Shown: positions 1 through 5,210 of the stretch, piece after piece
Numbering within the stretch: position 1 is the stretch's first letter
How the letters are laid out: the number at the start of each line of letters is the position of its first letter
Assembly (NCBI GenBank): GCA_913055965.1
Contig: CAJXKX010000132.1
Location: forward strand, 1 to 6,332
Source of the DNA: an uncultured Roseovarius sp.
GTDB taxonomy: Bacteria > Pseudomonadota > Alphaproteobacteria > Rhodobacterales > Rhodobacteraceae
DNA length: 6,332 nucleotides
Reading direction: 5' to 3'
The notes under the pieces: model-generated
Told to the model about the DNA's origin: nothing
What the model saw: the letters and a program-made list of their open reading frames with translations, nothing else
Databases searched by the model: none
Position numbers and translations under genes: made by a program

Positions 1-182
1 AGATGCTGCTGATGGCGCTGGACCGGCGCTTTACCGGGTTGATGCAGTCGATCAATGCGATGCTCAAGATCATGACGGATTACGCGCTGGTTCTGGTCGA
101 TGTTCCGGTGATCGTGACGCTGGTGGTTGCCGGTCTGGTGATCGGGCTGATCGGCGAGTGGGTCGCGCGGCGTTGGTCCTGA
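1..182 (+). CDS. C-terminal part of an unidentified membrane protein (5' end may lie outside the window)
   Basis: An open frame runs from the window edge to TGA at 180-182. The visible 59 codons, counted from an in-frame ATG at 3-5, encode an amphipathic stretch rich in Leu, Met and Arg. A strongly hydrophobic segment of about 18 residues follows (roughly residues 34-52, rich in V, L, I and G), and the protein ends in a short basic tail (VARRWS). This looks like a terminal transmembrane helix with a positive, probably cytoplasmic, C-terminus. The ATG at 3 is right at the edge and no ribosome binding site can be seen, so the gene probably begins upstream. I do not recognise the family. The coding call rests on the open frame, its codon texture and the clean stop before the next genes. 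Confidence 0.55.
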   Translation, partial: MLLMALDRRFTGLMQSINAMLKIMTDYALVLVDVPVIVTLVVAGLVIGLIGEWVARRWS

Positions 183-183
183 C

Positions 184-297
184 GTGACCGACGCGGTGTT
201 CCTGTGCGGGCCGTTGGCCTGGGCGCCACTGCTGGCGGCCATTGCGGGCAACGCGCTCTCCGGGGCGCGGCGCAAGCGCCCGCCGCCGATCCCCTGA
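184..297 (+). CDS. Possible small ORF of 37 codons, GTG start
   Basis: A GTG one base after the preceding stop opens a 37-codon frame ending in TGA at 295-297. The product would start VTDAVFLCGPLAWAPLLAA, a short hydrophobic helix of about 18 residues, and end in a basic, proline-rich tail (ARRKRPPPIP). The immediate coupling to the preceding gene and the helix-plus-basic-tail layout suit a small membrane protein translated by re-initiation. No clear Shine-Dalgarno is present, and GC-rich DNA gives short open frames by chance, so this is tentative. I do not recognise it. Confidence 0.25.
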   Translation: MTDAVFLCGPLAWAPLLAAIAGNALSGARRKRPPPIP

Positions 298-391
298 CCG
301 GCCATTCCTTGCCGATGCGGGATTTTTCCCGGCGCGCACCTGCGCTAGATTGAGTTATGCTGTAACCTCCCAGGCAGGAAAGGAGCATGAC

Positions 392-658
392 ATGAAACGC
401 AACACGATCATCGGCGCGCTCGCGGGGCTTGCGCTCGCGGGCTGCATCGACACCACCGACAACCGCGAAGTAACCGGGGCCGCCATCGGCGCGGGCGCGG
501 GCCTGATCGGGGCGCTCGCCTTCGACGCGAATGCGGGCTGGACGGTGCTCTCGACGCTGGCGGGCGCTGCAGCGGGCACGCTCATCGCGCGCAACACCCG
601 CACCAACCAATGCGCCTACTCGAACGGCGACGGCACCTACCGCACCGTGCCCTGCTGA
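392..658 (+). CDS. Small glycine-zipper lipoprotein
   Basis: This 88-residue protein is predicted to be exported and lipid-anchored. The N-terminus is a lipoprotein signal: MKRN, a hydrophobic stretch, then the lipobox L-A-G-C with the acylated Cys at residue 18. Residues 29-67 form a Gly/Ala-rich zipper (GAAIGAGAGLIGALAF, then LAGAAAGTLIA), a pattern typical of small envelope proteins that pack helices in or on the membrane. The C-terminal tail has Cys74 and Cys88 flanking CAYSNGDGTYRTVPC, which could form a disulfide in the periplasm. I chose ATG 392 because AGGAG lies 6 nt upstream and the signal peptide starts there; the frame stays open further upstream but without signal features. The gene stands alone, with a GC-rich hairpin after its stop. 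The exact role is unknown. Confidence 0.82.
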   Translation: MKRNTIIGALAGLALAGCIDTTDNREVTGAAIGAGAGLIGALAFDANAGWTVLSTLAGAAAGTLIARNTRTNQCAYSNGDGTYRTVPC

Positions 659-674
659 CAGACGCGGCACGCGC

Positions 675-695
675 GCGCGCCGGACCCCGGCGCGC
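675..695 (+). terminator. Perfect 9-bp GC hairpin after the lipoprotein gene
   Basis: GCGCGCCGG (675-683) pairs perfectly with CCGGCGCGC (687-695) across a 3-nt loop, starting 16 nt after the stop of the glycine-zipper gene. There is no following T run, so it is not a textbook intrinsic terminator. It could pause polymerase or protect the upstream mRNA 3' end. Confidence 0.35.
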
Positions 696-707
696 CGCAC
701 GCGGCGC

Positions 708-736
708 TGGACCTTTGCCGCCAAATCCGCCATATC
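708..736 (+). promoter_or_regulatory. Candidate promoter for NDUFA12-mlaD-DUF2155
   Basis: TGGACC (708-713) and CATATC (731-736) are separated by 17 bp and placed so that transcription would begin near 743, about 20 nt before the NDUFA12 start. Both boxes are only partial matches to the housekeeping consensus. The position supports the call more than the sequence does. Confidence 0.3.
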
Positions 737-762
737 GTGCACAGACCAAGCCGGAGGCTCCG

Positions 763-1146
763 ATGGGTATTCTCAACACGCTGCTGCGCGCCGTGACATG
801 GTGGAACGGGCAGACGCTCAACACCCAGATCTACACCTGGCGCAACGGCGTGAAGGTGGGCGAGGATGCGCAAGGCAACATGTTCTACCGCTCGCGCGAC
901 GGCAAGAAGCGCTGGGTGATCTTCAACGGCGAGGCCGAGGCGAGCCGCGTGAGCCCCGACTGGCACGGCTGGCTGCACCACACCTTTGCAGAGCCGCCCA
1001 GCGAAGCGCCGCTGCCGCGCAAATCCTGGGAAAAGCCCCACCAGGAAAACCTCACCGGCACCCCGCTCGCCTATGCCCCCGCCGGATCGATTCGCCGCCC
1101 CGAGCCGGTGACGCGGCGCGATTACGAGGCGTGGACGCCGGAATAG
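763..1146 (+). CDS. NADH:ubiquinone oxidoreductase subunit NDUFA12 family (complex I accessory subunit)
   Basis: This 127-residue protein is a bacterial homologue of the mitochondrial complex I subunit NDUFA12 (B17.2), one of the few supernumerary subunits also found in alphaproteobacteria such as Paracoccus. It is expected to sit on the cytoplasmic peripheral arm of NDH-1 and help assembly or stability rather than catalysis. Family marks are visible: KVGEDAQGNMFYRS at about residues 31-44, KKRWVIFNG at 48-56, SRVSPDWHGWLHHTFAEPP at 61-79, and the late NLTGTPLAY block at 96-104 followed by the GS pair. The start ATG 763 follows GGAGG at 753-757 with 5 nt spacing. The gene stands apart from the nuo operon, as is usual for this subunit, and is followed 10 nt later by mlaD, so the two are probably co-transcribed. 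Confidence 0.93.
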   Translation: MGILNTLLRAVTWWNGQTLNTQIYTWRNGVKVGEDAQGNMFYRSRDGKKRWVIFNGEAEASRVSPDWHGWLHHTFAEPPSEAPLPRKSWEKPHQENLTGTPLAYAPAGSIRRPEPVTRRDYEAWTPE

Positions 1147-1156
1147 GGGCGGGACG

Positions 1157-1603
1157 ATGTCCGAGAACAAGACCGAAATCCTCGTGGGGGGGCTGGTGCT
1201 TGCCGTGGCGGTGGGCTTTGTCGCCTATGCTGGCAAGACCACCGGCTTTACCACGGCGGGCGAGGAATACCCGCTCACCGCCAGTTTCCGCAGCGCCGAT
1301 GGCGTGAGCGTGGGCACCGATGTGCGCCTAGCGGGCGTCAAGGTGGGCCGCGTCACCGAGTTGCGCCTCGACCCCGACACCTACCGCGCCAAGACGGTGT
1401 TCACCGTCAGCACCGGGGTGGACGTGCCCGATGACAGCGCGGTCGCGATCTCGTCCGAGGGGCTCCTGGGGGGCAATTACGTCGAGATCCTGCCCGGCGG
1501 CTCGCCGTTTCATTTCGAGCCCGGCGACGAGATCGAGTTCACCCAAGGGTCGGTCAGCCTCGTGTCGCTGCTGATGAAATTCGTCTCGGGCGAAGAGGAA
1601 TGA
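1157..1603 (+). CDS. mlaD: MlaD: MCE-domain phospholipid-binding protein of outer membrane lipid asymmetry maintenance
   Basis: This 148-residue protein has a short cytoplasmic start (MSENKTE), one N-terminal transmembrane helix at about residues 8-25, and one MCE domain at about 37-115 (YPLTASFRSADGVSVGTDVR, VKVGRVTEL, EGLLGGNYVEILPGG). In the known system, MlaD forms a hexameric ring in the periplasm on the MlaE permease with MlaF and MlaB, and carries phospholipids between the inner and outer membranes. The length and the hydrophobic C-terminal segment VSLVSLLMKFV at 133-143 fit the short MlaD form. A purine-rich stretch (GGGGCGGGA) precedes the ATG. The stop overlaps the next start as ATGA. 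mlaE, mlaF and mlaB are not in this window, so the rest of the transporter must be encoded elsewhere, in line with this gene order as I recall it from roseobacters. Confidence 0.93.
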   Translation: MSENKTEILVGGLVLAVAVGFVAYAGKTTGFTTAGEEYPLTASFRSADGVSVGTDVRLAGVKVGRVTELRLDPDTYRAKTVFTVSTGVDVPDDSAVAISSEGLLGGNYVEILPGGSPFHFEPGDEIEFTQGSVSLVSLLMKFVSGEEE

Positions 1604-1965
1604 TCCGCCGCGCGGCGGCGCTGGCTTGCGCGCTCGTGCTGGCGGCGGGCACCGCGCCCGCACAAGAGCCCGCCGCCCCCGGCACCGGCGGCGTGCTGCG
1701 CGGCCTCGACAAGATCACCACCGAATTGCGCGACCTCGACCTCGCCAACGGCCAGAGCGCCGAGTTCGGCTCGCTGACCGTGCAGCTGATCGAATGCCGC
1801 TACCCCGAGGGCAACCCGGCGGGCGATGCCTTTGCCCATGTGCGCATCCGCGAGACCGAAGGCGGCGCGCTCCTGTTCGATGGCTGGATGCTGGCCTCGT
1901 CGCCCGCGCTCAATCCGCTGGAACACGCGCGCTACGACGTGTGGGTGATGCGCTGCACCACCTGA
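1600..1965 (+). CDS. DUF2155 family exported protein
   Basis: This 121-residue protein has a Sec-type signal peptide (MIRR, hydrophobic core, cleavage expected after APA at residue 21), so the mature form should be periplasmic. The DUF2155 domain spans about residues 54-119, with FGSLTVQLIECRY, a middle AFAHVRIRE strand, LLFDGWMLASSPALNPLEH and the closing YDVWVMRC. Cys66 and Cys119 are the only cysteines in the mature part and may form a disulfide. Translation is coupled to mlaD by the ATGA overlap at 1600-1603, and GAAGAGG lies just before the start. Linkage to mlaD and NDUFA12 suggests an envelope role, but no biochemical function is established to my knowledge. The last 34 bp lie opposite the end of aat. 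Confidence 0.9.
   Translation: MIRRAAALACALVLAAGTAPAQEPAAPGTGGVLRGLDKITTELRDLDLANGQSAEFGSLTVQLIECRYPEGNPAGDAFAHVRIRETEGGALLFDGWMLASSPALNPLEHARYDVWVMRCTT
1932..1965. other. 34-bp tail-to-tail coding overlap between DUF2155 gene and aat
   Basis: The plus-strand DUF2155 frame ends at 1965 and the minus-strand aat frame ends at 1932, so 34 bp code on both strands. They encode the conserved YDVWVMRC end of DUF2155 on one strand and the last ten residues of Aat on the other. No room remains for a conventional terminator between the operons, so the two transcripts must overlap at their 3' ends. Confidence 0.85.
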
Positions 1966-2573
1966 GCCGGGTCGCGCTCGAGCGGCAGCGCGGCGATATC
2001 CGCCTCCCCCTCCAGCGCCGCTGCCAGCCGTTTGCGATAGTCGTCGCGATCGATCTCGACCGCGCCCAGCCGCGCAAGGTGCGGGGTGATGAACTGCGTG
2101 TCGAACAGCGTGAAGCCGCAGCGCCGCAGGTGATCCACCAGATGCGCCAGCGCCCGTTTCGAGCCATCGGTGCGCCGCGAGACCATGCTCTCGCCGAAGA
2201 ACGCCCGCCCCAGCGACACACCGTAGATGCCGCCCGCCAGCGCCCCTTCCTCCCAGACCTCGATAGAATGGGCCGCCCCCCGCGCGTGCAGGTCGAGATA
2301 GGCGGCGCGGATGGGGGCGCTGATCCAGGTCTCGGCGCGGTCGGCGCAGGCATCCACCACGCCTTCGAAATCGGCATTGAGGCTGACGTCGTATCCCCCC
2401 CGCCGCATCCGCCGCGCGAGGCTGCGCGAGAGATGGAAGCCGTCGAGCGGCAGCACCCCCCGCAAGGGCGGATCGACCCAGAACACCTCGGGGTCGTCGC
2501 GCGCCCCGGCCATCGGAAACACGCCCGCCGCGTAGGCGCGCAGCAACAGCGCCGGGGGCAGAAAGGCGGGCAT
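1932..2573 (-). CDS. aat: Leucyl/phenylalanyl-tRNA--protein transferase
   Basis: Aat transfers Leu or Phe from aminoacyl-tRNA to the N-terminal Lys or Arg of proteins, creating degrons read by ClpS and degraded by ClpAP in the cytoplasm. The 213-residue product has the family landmarks in order: AYAAGVFPM (13-21), FWVDPPLRGVLPLDGFH (31-47), ETWISAPIRAAYLDLH (81-96), HSIEVWEEGALAGGIYGVS (102-120), the FFGESM block (125-130), TDGSKRALAHLV (135-146) and LFDTQFITPHLARLGAVEI (156-174). The key Glu128, Asp158 and Gln160 are present, and the length is normal. The ATG shares its A with the accC stop (TGATG), and GGGAG lies just before it, so translation is coupled to accC. The stop (TAG) lies inside the 3' end of the opposing DUF2155 gene. 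Confidence 0.96.
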   Translation of the reverse strand: MPAFLPPALLLRAYAAGVFPMAGARDDPEVFWVDPPLRGVLPLDGFHLSRSLARRMRRGGYDVSLNADFEGVVDACADRAETWISAPIRAAYLDLHARGAAHSIEVWEEGALAGGIYGVSLGRAFFGESMVSRRTDGSKRALAHLVDHLRRCGFTLFDTQFITPHLARLGAVEIDRDDYRKRLAAALEGEADIAALPLERDPAQVVQRITHTS

Positions 2574-3922
2574 CACTCCCGCAGGTTGGTCTCGAGCCAG
2601 TGTTCGAGCCAGTGGATGTTGTAGCGGCCCGTGCGGATGTCGTCTTCCTGCAGCAGCGCATGAAAGAGCGGCACGGTGGTATCCACCCCGTCCACGATCA
2701 ACTCGCCCAGCGCGCGCGCCAGCCGCCGCAGCGCGGTGTCGCGGTCGGCCCCGTGGACGATCAGCTTGGCGATCAGGCTGTCGTAATAGGGCGGGATGCG
2801 GTAGCCGTCGTACAGCGCCGAATCCATCCGCACGCCAAGCCCGCCGGGGGCGTGAAACTGCGTGATCGTGCCGGGGCGCGGCGCGAAATCGGGCAGCTTC
2901 TCGGCATTGATGCGCACCTCGATGGCGTGGCCGTTGATCTTGAGATCCTCCTGCGTGAAGGACATGGGCAGCCCCTCGGCCACGCGGATCTGTTCGCGCA
3001 CCAGATCGACGCCGAAAATCGCCTCGGTCACCGGGTGTTCGACCTGAAGCCGCGTGTTCATCTCGATGAAGAAGAACTCGCCGTTCTCGTAGAGGAATTC
3101 GATCGTGCCCGCGCCGCGATACGAGATATTGGCGCAGGCCTCGGCGCAAATCCTGCCGATCCGCGCACGCTCTTCGTCGGTGATGCAGGGGCCGGGGGCC
3201 TCTTCCAGCACCTTCTGGTGACGGCGCTGGAGCGAGCAGTCGCGCTCGCCCAGATGCACCGCGCGGCCCTTGCCGTCGCCAAAGACCTGCACCTCGATAT
3301 GGCGCGGTGTGGTGAGGTATTTCTCGATATAGACCTCGTCATTGCCGAACGCCGCCTTGGCCTCGGACCGCGCGGTCAGGAAGGCGCGCTCCAGTTCGCC
3401 CGCGTCGCGCGCCACCTTCATGCCGCGCCCGCCGCCGCCCGCCGTGGCCTTGACGATCACCGGATAGCCGATCTCGTCACAAAGCGCCTTGGCCGCCGCC
3501 AGATCGGCCACCCCGCCATCCGAGCCAGGCACGCAAGGAACCCCAAGCGCCTTCATCGTGTCCTTGGCGGTGATCTTGTCGCCCATGATGCGGATATGCT
3601 CGGCCGAGGGGCCGATGAACGTCAGGTCGTGATCCTCGACGATCTGCACGAAATTGGCGTTTTCCGACAGGAAGCCATAGCCGGGGTGCACCGCCTGCGC
3701 ACCCGTGACCTCGCAGGCGGCGATGATCGCCGGGATCGACAGGTAGCTCTCGGACGAGGGCGGCGGGCCGATGCACACCGTCTCGTCGGCCATGCGCACA
3801 TGCATCGCGTCGGCATCGGCCGTGGAATGGACGGCGACCGAGCGGATGCCCATCTCGCGCGCGGCGCGGATCACGCGCAGCGCGATCTCTCCGCGGTTGG
3901 CCACAAGGATCTTGTCGAACAT
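2573..3922 (-). CDS. accC: Acetyl-CoA carboxylase, biotin carboxylase subunit
   Basis: AccC carboxylates the biotin on AccB using ATP and bicarbonate, the first half-reaction of acetyl-CoA carboxylase and the committed step of fatty acid synthesis. The 449-residue product matches the usual length. The N-terminal domain opens with MFDKILVANRGEIALRVIRA and continues to about residue 110. The ATP-grasp domain (about 115-322) has Lys116, Lys159, the GGGGRGM nucleotide loop (162-168), RHIEVQVFGD (207-216), ERDCSLQRRHQK (226-237), the metal-binding Glu275 and Glu287, and EMNTRLQVEHPVTE (287-300). Arg337 is in the C-terminal domain (EVRINAE). I chose ATG 3922 because homologues begin at MFDKI; an in-frame ATG at 3976 would overlap accB and add an unrelated Ser/Arg-rich stretch. 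The gene starts 7 nt after accB, and its stop overlaps the aat start. Confidence 0.98.
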   Translation of the reverse strand: MFDKILVANRGEIALRVIRAAREMGIRSVAVHSTADADAMHVRMADETVCIGPPPSSESYLSIPAIIAACEVTGAQAVHPGYGFLSENANFVQIVEDHDLTFIGPSAEHIRIMGDKITAKDTMKALGVPCVPGSDGGVADLAAAKALCDEIGYPVIVKATAGGGGRGMKVARDAGELERAFLTARSEAKAAFGNDEVYIEKYLTTPRHIEVQVFGDGKGRAVHLGERDCSLQRRHQKVLEEAPGPCITDEERARIGRICAEACANISYRGAGTIEFLYENGEFFFIEMNTRLQVEHPVTEAIFGVDLVREQIRVAEGLPMSFTQEDLKINGHAIEVRINAEKLPDFAPRPGTITQFHAPGGLGVRMDSALYDGYRIPPYYDSLIAKLIVHGADRDTALRRLARALGELIVDGVDTTVPLFHALLQEDDIRTGRYNIHWLEHWLETNLRE

Positions 3923-3929
3923 CTCGGCC

Positions 3930-4424
3930 TCACTCGATGATGACGAGCGGCGCGCCATACTCGACCGCCGCGCCATCCTCGACGAGGATGCGCCGCACGG
4001 TGCCCGCGCGCGGCGCGGGGATATGGTTCATCGTCTTCATCGCCTCGATGATCAGCAGCGTGTCGCCCTCGCTCACCTGCTGGCCCACGCTGACAAAGGA
4101 GGGCGCGCCCGGCTCTGCCTGCATGTAGACGGTGCCCACCATCGGCGAGGTGACCGCGCCGGGGTGGCTTGCCGGGTCCTCGGCGGGGGCCTCGGGCGCG
4201 GCGGGCGCGGCAGCGGCAGGAGCCGCGGCGGCTGCGGGTGCGGCGGCGGGCGGGGCGCTCACCTGCGTGGTCACCGTCTCGCCCCGTCGGCTCACGCGGA
4301 CGTTGAGCGTGTCGTCCTCGCCGTATTCGCGCTTGACCGACAACTCGGTGAGGTCGTTCTCGTTCAGCAATTCCGCCAGCGCCCTGATGAAGGCGACATC
4401 CGATTCATGCTTTTCTTTTGACAT
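3930..4424 (-). CDS. accB: Acetyl-CoA carboxylase, biotin carboxyl carrier protein
   Basis: AccB carries the carboxybiotin between biotin carboxylase (AccC) and the carboxyltransferase (AccA/AccD, not in this window). The 164-residue product has an N-terminal helical part (1-55) with the usual AFIRALAELLNENDLTELSV pattern, an Ala/Pro linker at about 57-83, and the lipoyl/biotinyl domain (about 90-164). That domain opens with VTSPMVGTVY and carries the biotinylation site EAMKTMNHI, with Lys130 as the acceptor. A thumb-like insertion (MQAEPGAPSFVSVGQQ) precedes it, as in other AccB proteins. The ATG lies in a CATATG; the upstream GGGG is a modest ribosome binding site. accB is first in a three-gene unit with accC and aat. 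Confidence 0.97.
   Translation of the reverse strand: MSKEKHESDVAFIRALAELLNENDLTELSVKREYGEDDTLNVRVSRRGETVTTQVSAPPAAAPAAAAAPAAAAPAAPEAPAEDPASHPGAVTSPMVGTVYMQAEPGAPSFVSVGQQVSEGDTLLIIEAMKTMNHIPAPRAGTVRRILVEDGAAVEYGAPLVIIE
4176..4256 (-). repeat. Low-complexity Ala/Pro linker coding repeat in accB
   Basis: A run of GCx and CCx codons encodes about 27 residues made almost only of Ala and Pro, with a few acidic residues at its end (EAPAED). This is the flexible hinge between the N-terminal part and the biotinyl domain. It is normal for the family, and its length usually varies between strains. Confidence 0.7.
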
Positions 4425-4441
4425 ATGCTACCCCGGTAACG

Positions 4442-4473
4442 GCGACGCGCCGCGCAGCGCCTGCGCCCGTCGC
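4442..4473 (-). other. Nested stem-loop in the accB leader
   Basis: GCGACG (4442-4447) is complementary to CGTCGC (4468-4473). Inside this, GCGCAG (4452-4457) is complementary to CTGCGC (4461-4466) around a 3-nt loop, separated from the outer stem by an asymmetric internal loop of 4 and 1 nt. On the minus strand this folds in the mRNA 18 nt before the accB start, between the candidate promoter and the ribosome binding site. It may be chance in GC-rich DNA or a leader control element. Confidence 0.35.
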
Positions 4474-4487
4474 GTTGGTTTTCGCCG

Positions 4488-4516
4488 CTTATAGGGCAGG
4501 ATGCAGCCTGAGAAAA
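4488..4516 (-). promoter_or_regulatory. Candidate promoter for accB-accC-aat
   Basis: On the minus strand, TATAAG (4493-4488) is a good -10 match in an otherwise GC-rich gap, 63 nt before the accB start. Seventeen bases further upstream is TTTTCT (4516-4511), a poor -35. No other TATA-like box lies between the regulator gene and accB, and accB needs its own promoter if the upstream regulator is not read through. Confidence 0.4.
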
Positions 4517-4527
4517 GCGGCCTTTTC
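4512..4527 (-). terminator. Weak AT-arm hairpin after the PAS-LuxR gene
   Basis: GAAAAG and CTTTTC form a 6-bp stem with a 4-nt GC loop, 17 nt after the regulator stop. The 3' arm is T-rich, but no separate T run follows. It overlaps the -35 position of the accB promoter candidate, so only one of the two readings may be right. Confidence 0.3.
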
Positions 4528-4543
4528 CCGGGCCACATGCCCG

Positions 4544-5086
4544 TCAGAGCGGCATCCCCGACAGCTTGGCCACCAGTTCGGCCAGCTTGCGCGCGCCGAA
4601 TTTCTCCAGCAGCCGCGCGCGGTAGATCTCGACGGTCCGGTGGCTCAGCCCGATCTCGAGCCCGATCTCCTTGGAGGTGAGCCCCCGGCAGGTCAGGATC
4701 GCGACCTCGCGCTCGCGCTGCGTGAGCGCCACGAGGGGCCGTTCCTCCGACAGGTCGGCAAAGGACCACACCCCGCGCGTGAACGGGGCCTCGGGCGTGA
4801 GCGACCGCCCCCGCACCCGGCACCAGAACAGCGCCCCCGAGCCGCGCCGCATCACCCGCTCGTCGCCATAGCGCCCGGTCTCGCGCATGACGGCCAGCGC
4901 ATCCGACCCGATGCGGCGGTAATCCTCGATCGACGGATAGAACCGCGCCAGCGGCACCCCCGCATACTCGCCCGGATCGCCGCCGAAGATCGCCGCGAAC
5001 TGCCGGTTGCATATCCTGATGATCCGGTGTTCCAGCACCGCAAGCCCCACCGGCGCGTGATCGAAGGCGAGCGTTCCGATATCCAT
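4544..5086 (-). CDS. PAS domain LuxR-type transcriptional regulator
   Basis: This 180-residue protein joins a sensory PAS domain to a LuxR/FixJ-type DNA-binding domain. Residues about 5-113 fit PAS: FDHAPVGLAVLEHRIIRICNRQFAAIFG, a YAGVPLARFYPS turn, then GALFWCRVRGR and VWSFADLSEER. Residues 118-176 are the helix-turn-helix, with LTQREREVAILTCRGLTSKEIG and the recognition helix region SHRTVEIYRARLLEKFGA. There is no receiver domain and no autoinducer-binding domain, so it is not a quorum-sensing LuxR or a classic response regulator; what the PAS senses cannot be read from sequence. The start at 5086 gives a complete PAS N-terminus (MDIGTLAFDHAP). A promoter-like pair sits so close to this ATG that the mRNA may be leaderless. 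The gene is divergent from the M23 peptidase gene and lies upstream of accB; either or neither may be its target. Confidence 0.9.
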   Translation of the reverse strand: MDIGTLAFDHAPVGLAVLEHRIIRICNRQFAAIFGGDPGEYAGVPLARFYPSIEDYRRIGSDALAVMRETGRYGDERVMRRGSGALFWCRVRGRSLTPEAPFTRGVWSFADLSEERPLVALTQREREVAILTCRGLTSKEIGLEIGLSHRTVEIYRARLLEKFGARKLAELVAKLSGMPL

Positions 5087-5092
5087 GACCCC

Positions 5093-5121
5093 GTTATGCC
5101 GCGCGGCGTGCGGGCCTCCAA
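5093..5121 (-). promoter_or_regulatory. Candidate promoter for the PAS-LuxR gene, possibly leaderless
   Basis: On the minus strand, TTGGAG (5121-5116), a 17-bp spacer and CATAAC (5098-5093) form a plausible sigma-70 pair. Only six bases separate the -10 box from the ATG at 5086, so transcription would start at or next to the start codon. Confidence 0.4.
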
Positions 5122-5210
5122 GCGATTTGACGCCCGCCCCGGTTGCGGCGCGGGCCGGAACATGATCTGGGGACAGGCGAACCCGGCGTTCAGCAGCTTC
5201 GGAGACCGTC

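Noticed and set aside
346..361. TAGATT and TATGCT as -10 boxes for the glycine-zipper gene
   Set aside because: Either could serve, but neither has a -35 at the right spacing, so I could not choose between them.
80..742. Long minus-strand open frame opposite the lipoprotein gene
   Set aside because: It is Arg/Ala-rich, has no domain features, and lies against a plus-strand gene with a clear signal peptide and ribosome binding site. It is a GC-content shadow.
2600..3940. Plus-strand frame of 446 codons across accC
   Set aside because: It is a mirror of accC, with His/Arg/Asp-rich composition and no recognisable motif; accC itself has every catalytic motif on the other strand.
3923..3976. Upstream ATG extending accC by 18 residues
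   Set aside because: The extension is a Ser/Arg repeat inside the accB coding end, and AccC proteins begin at MFDKI; ATG 3922 gives the standard 449 residues.
4194..4256. Gly/Cys-rich repeat protein read antisense to the accB linker
   Set aside because: It is only the complement of the Ala/Pro codon run in accB.
5127..5132. TTGACG as a -35 box for the M23 gene
   Set aside because: The hexamer is a strong match, but no acceptable -10 occurs 16-18 bases downstream (GC-only sequence), so I do not call a promoter.
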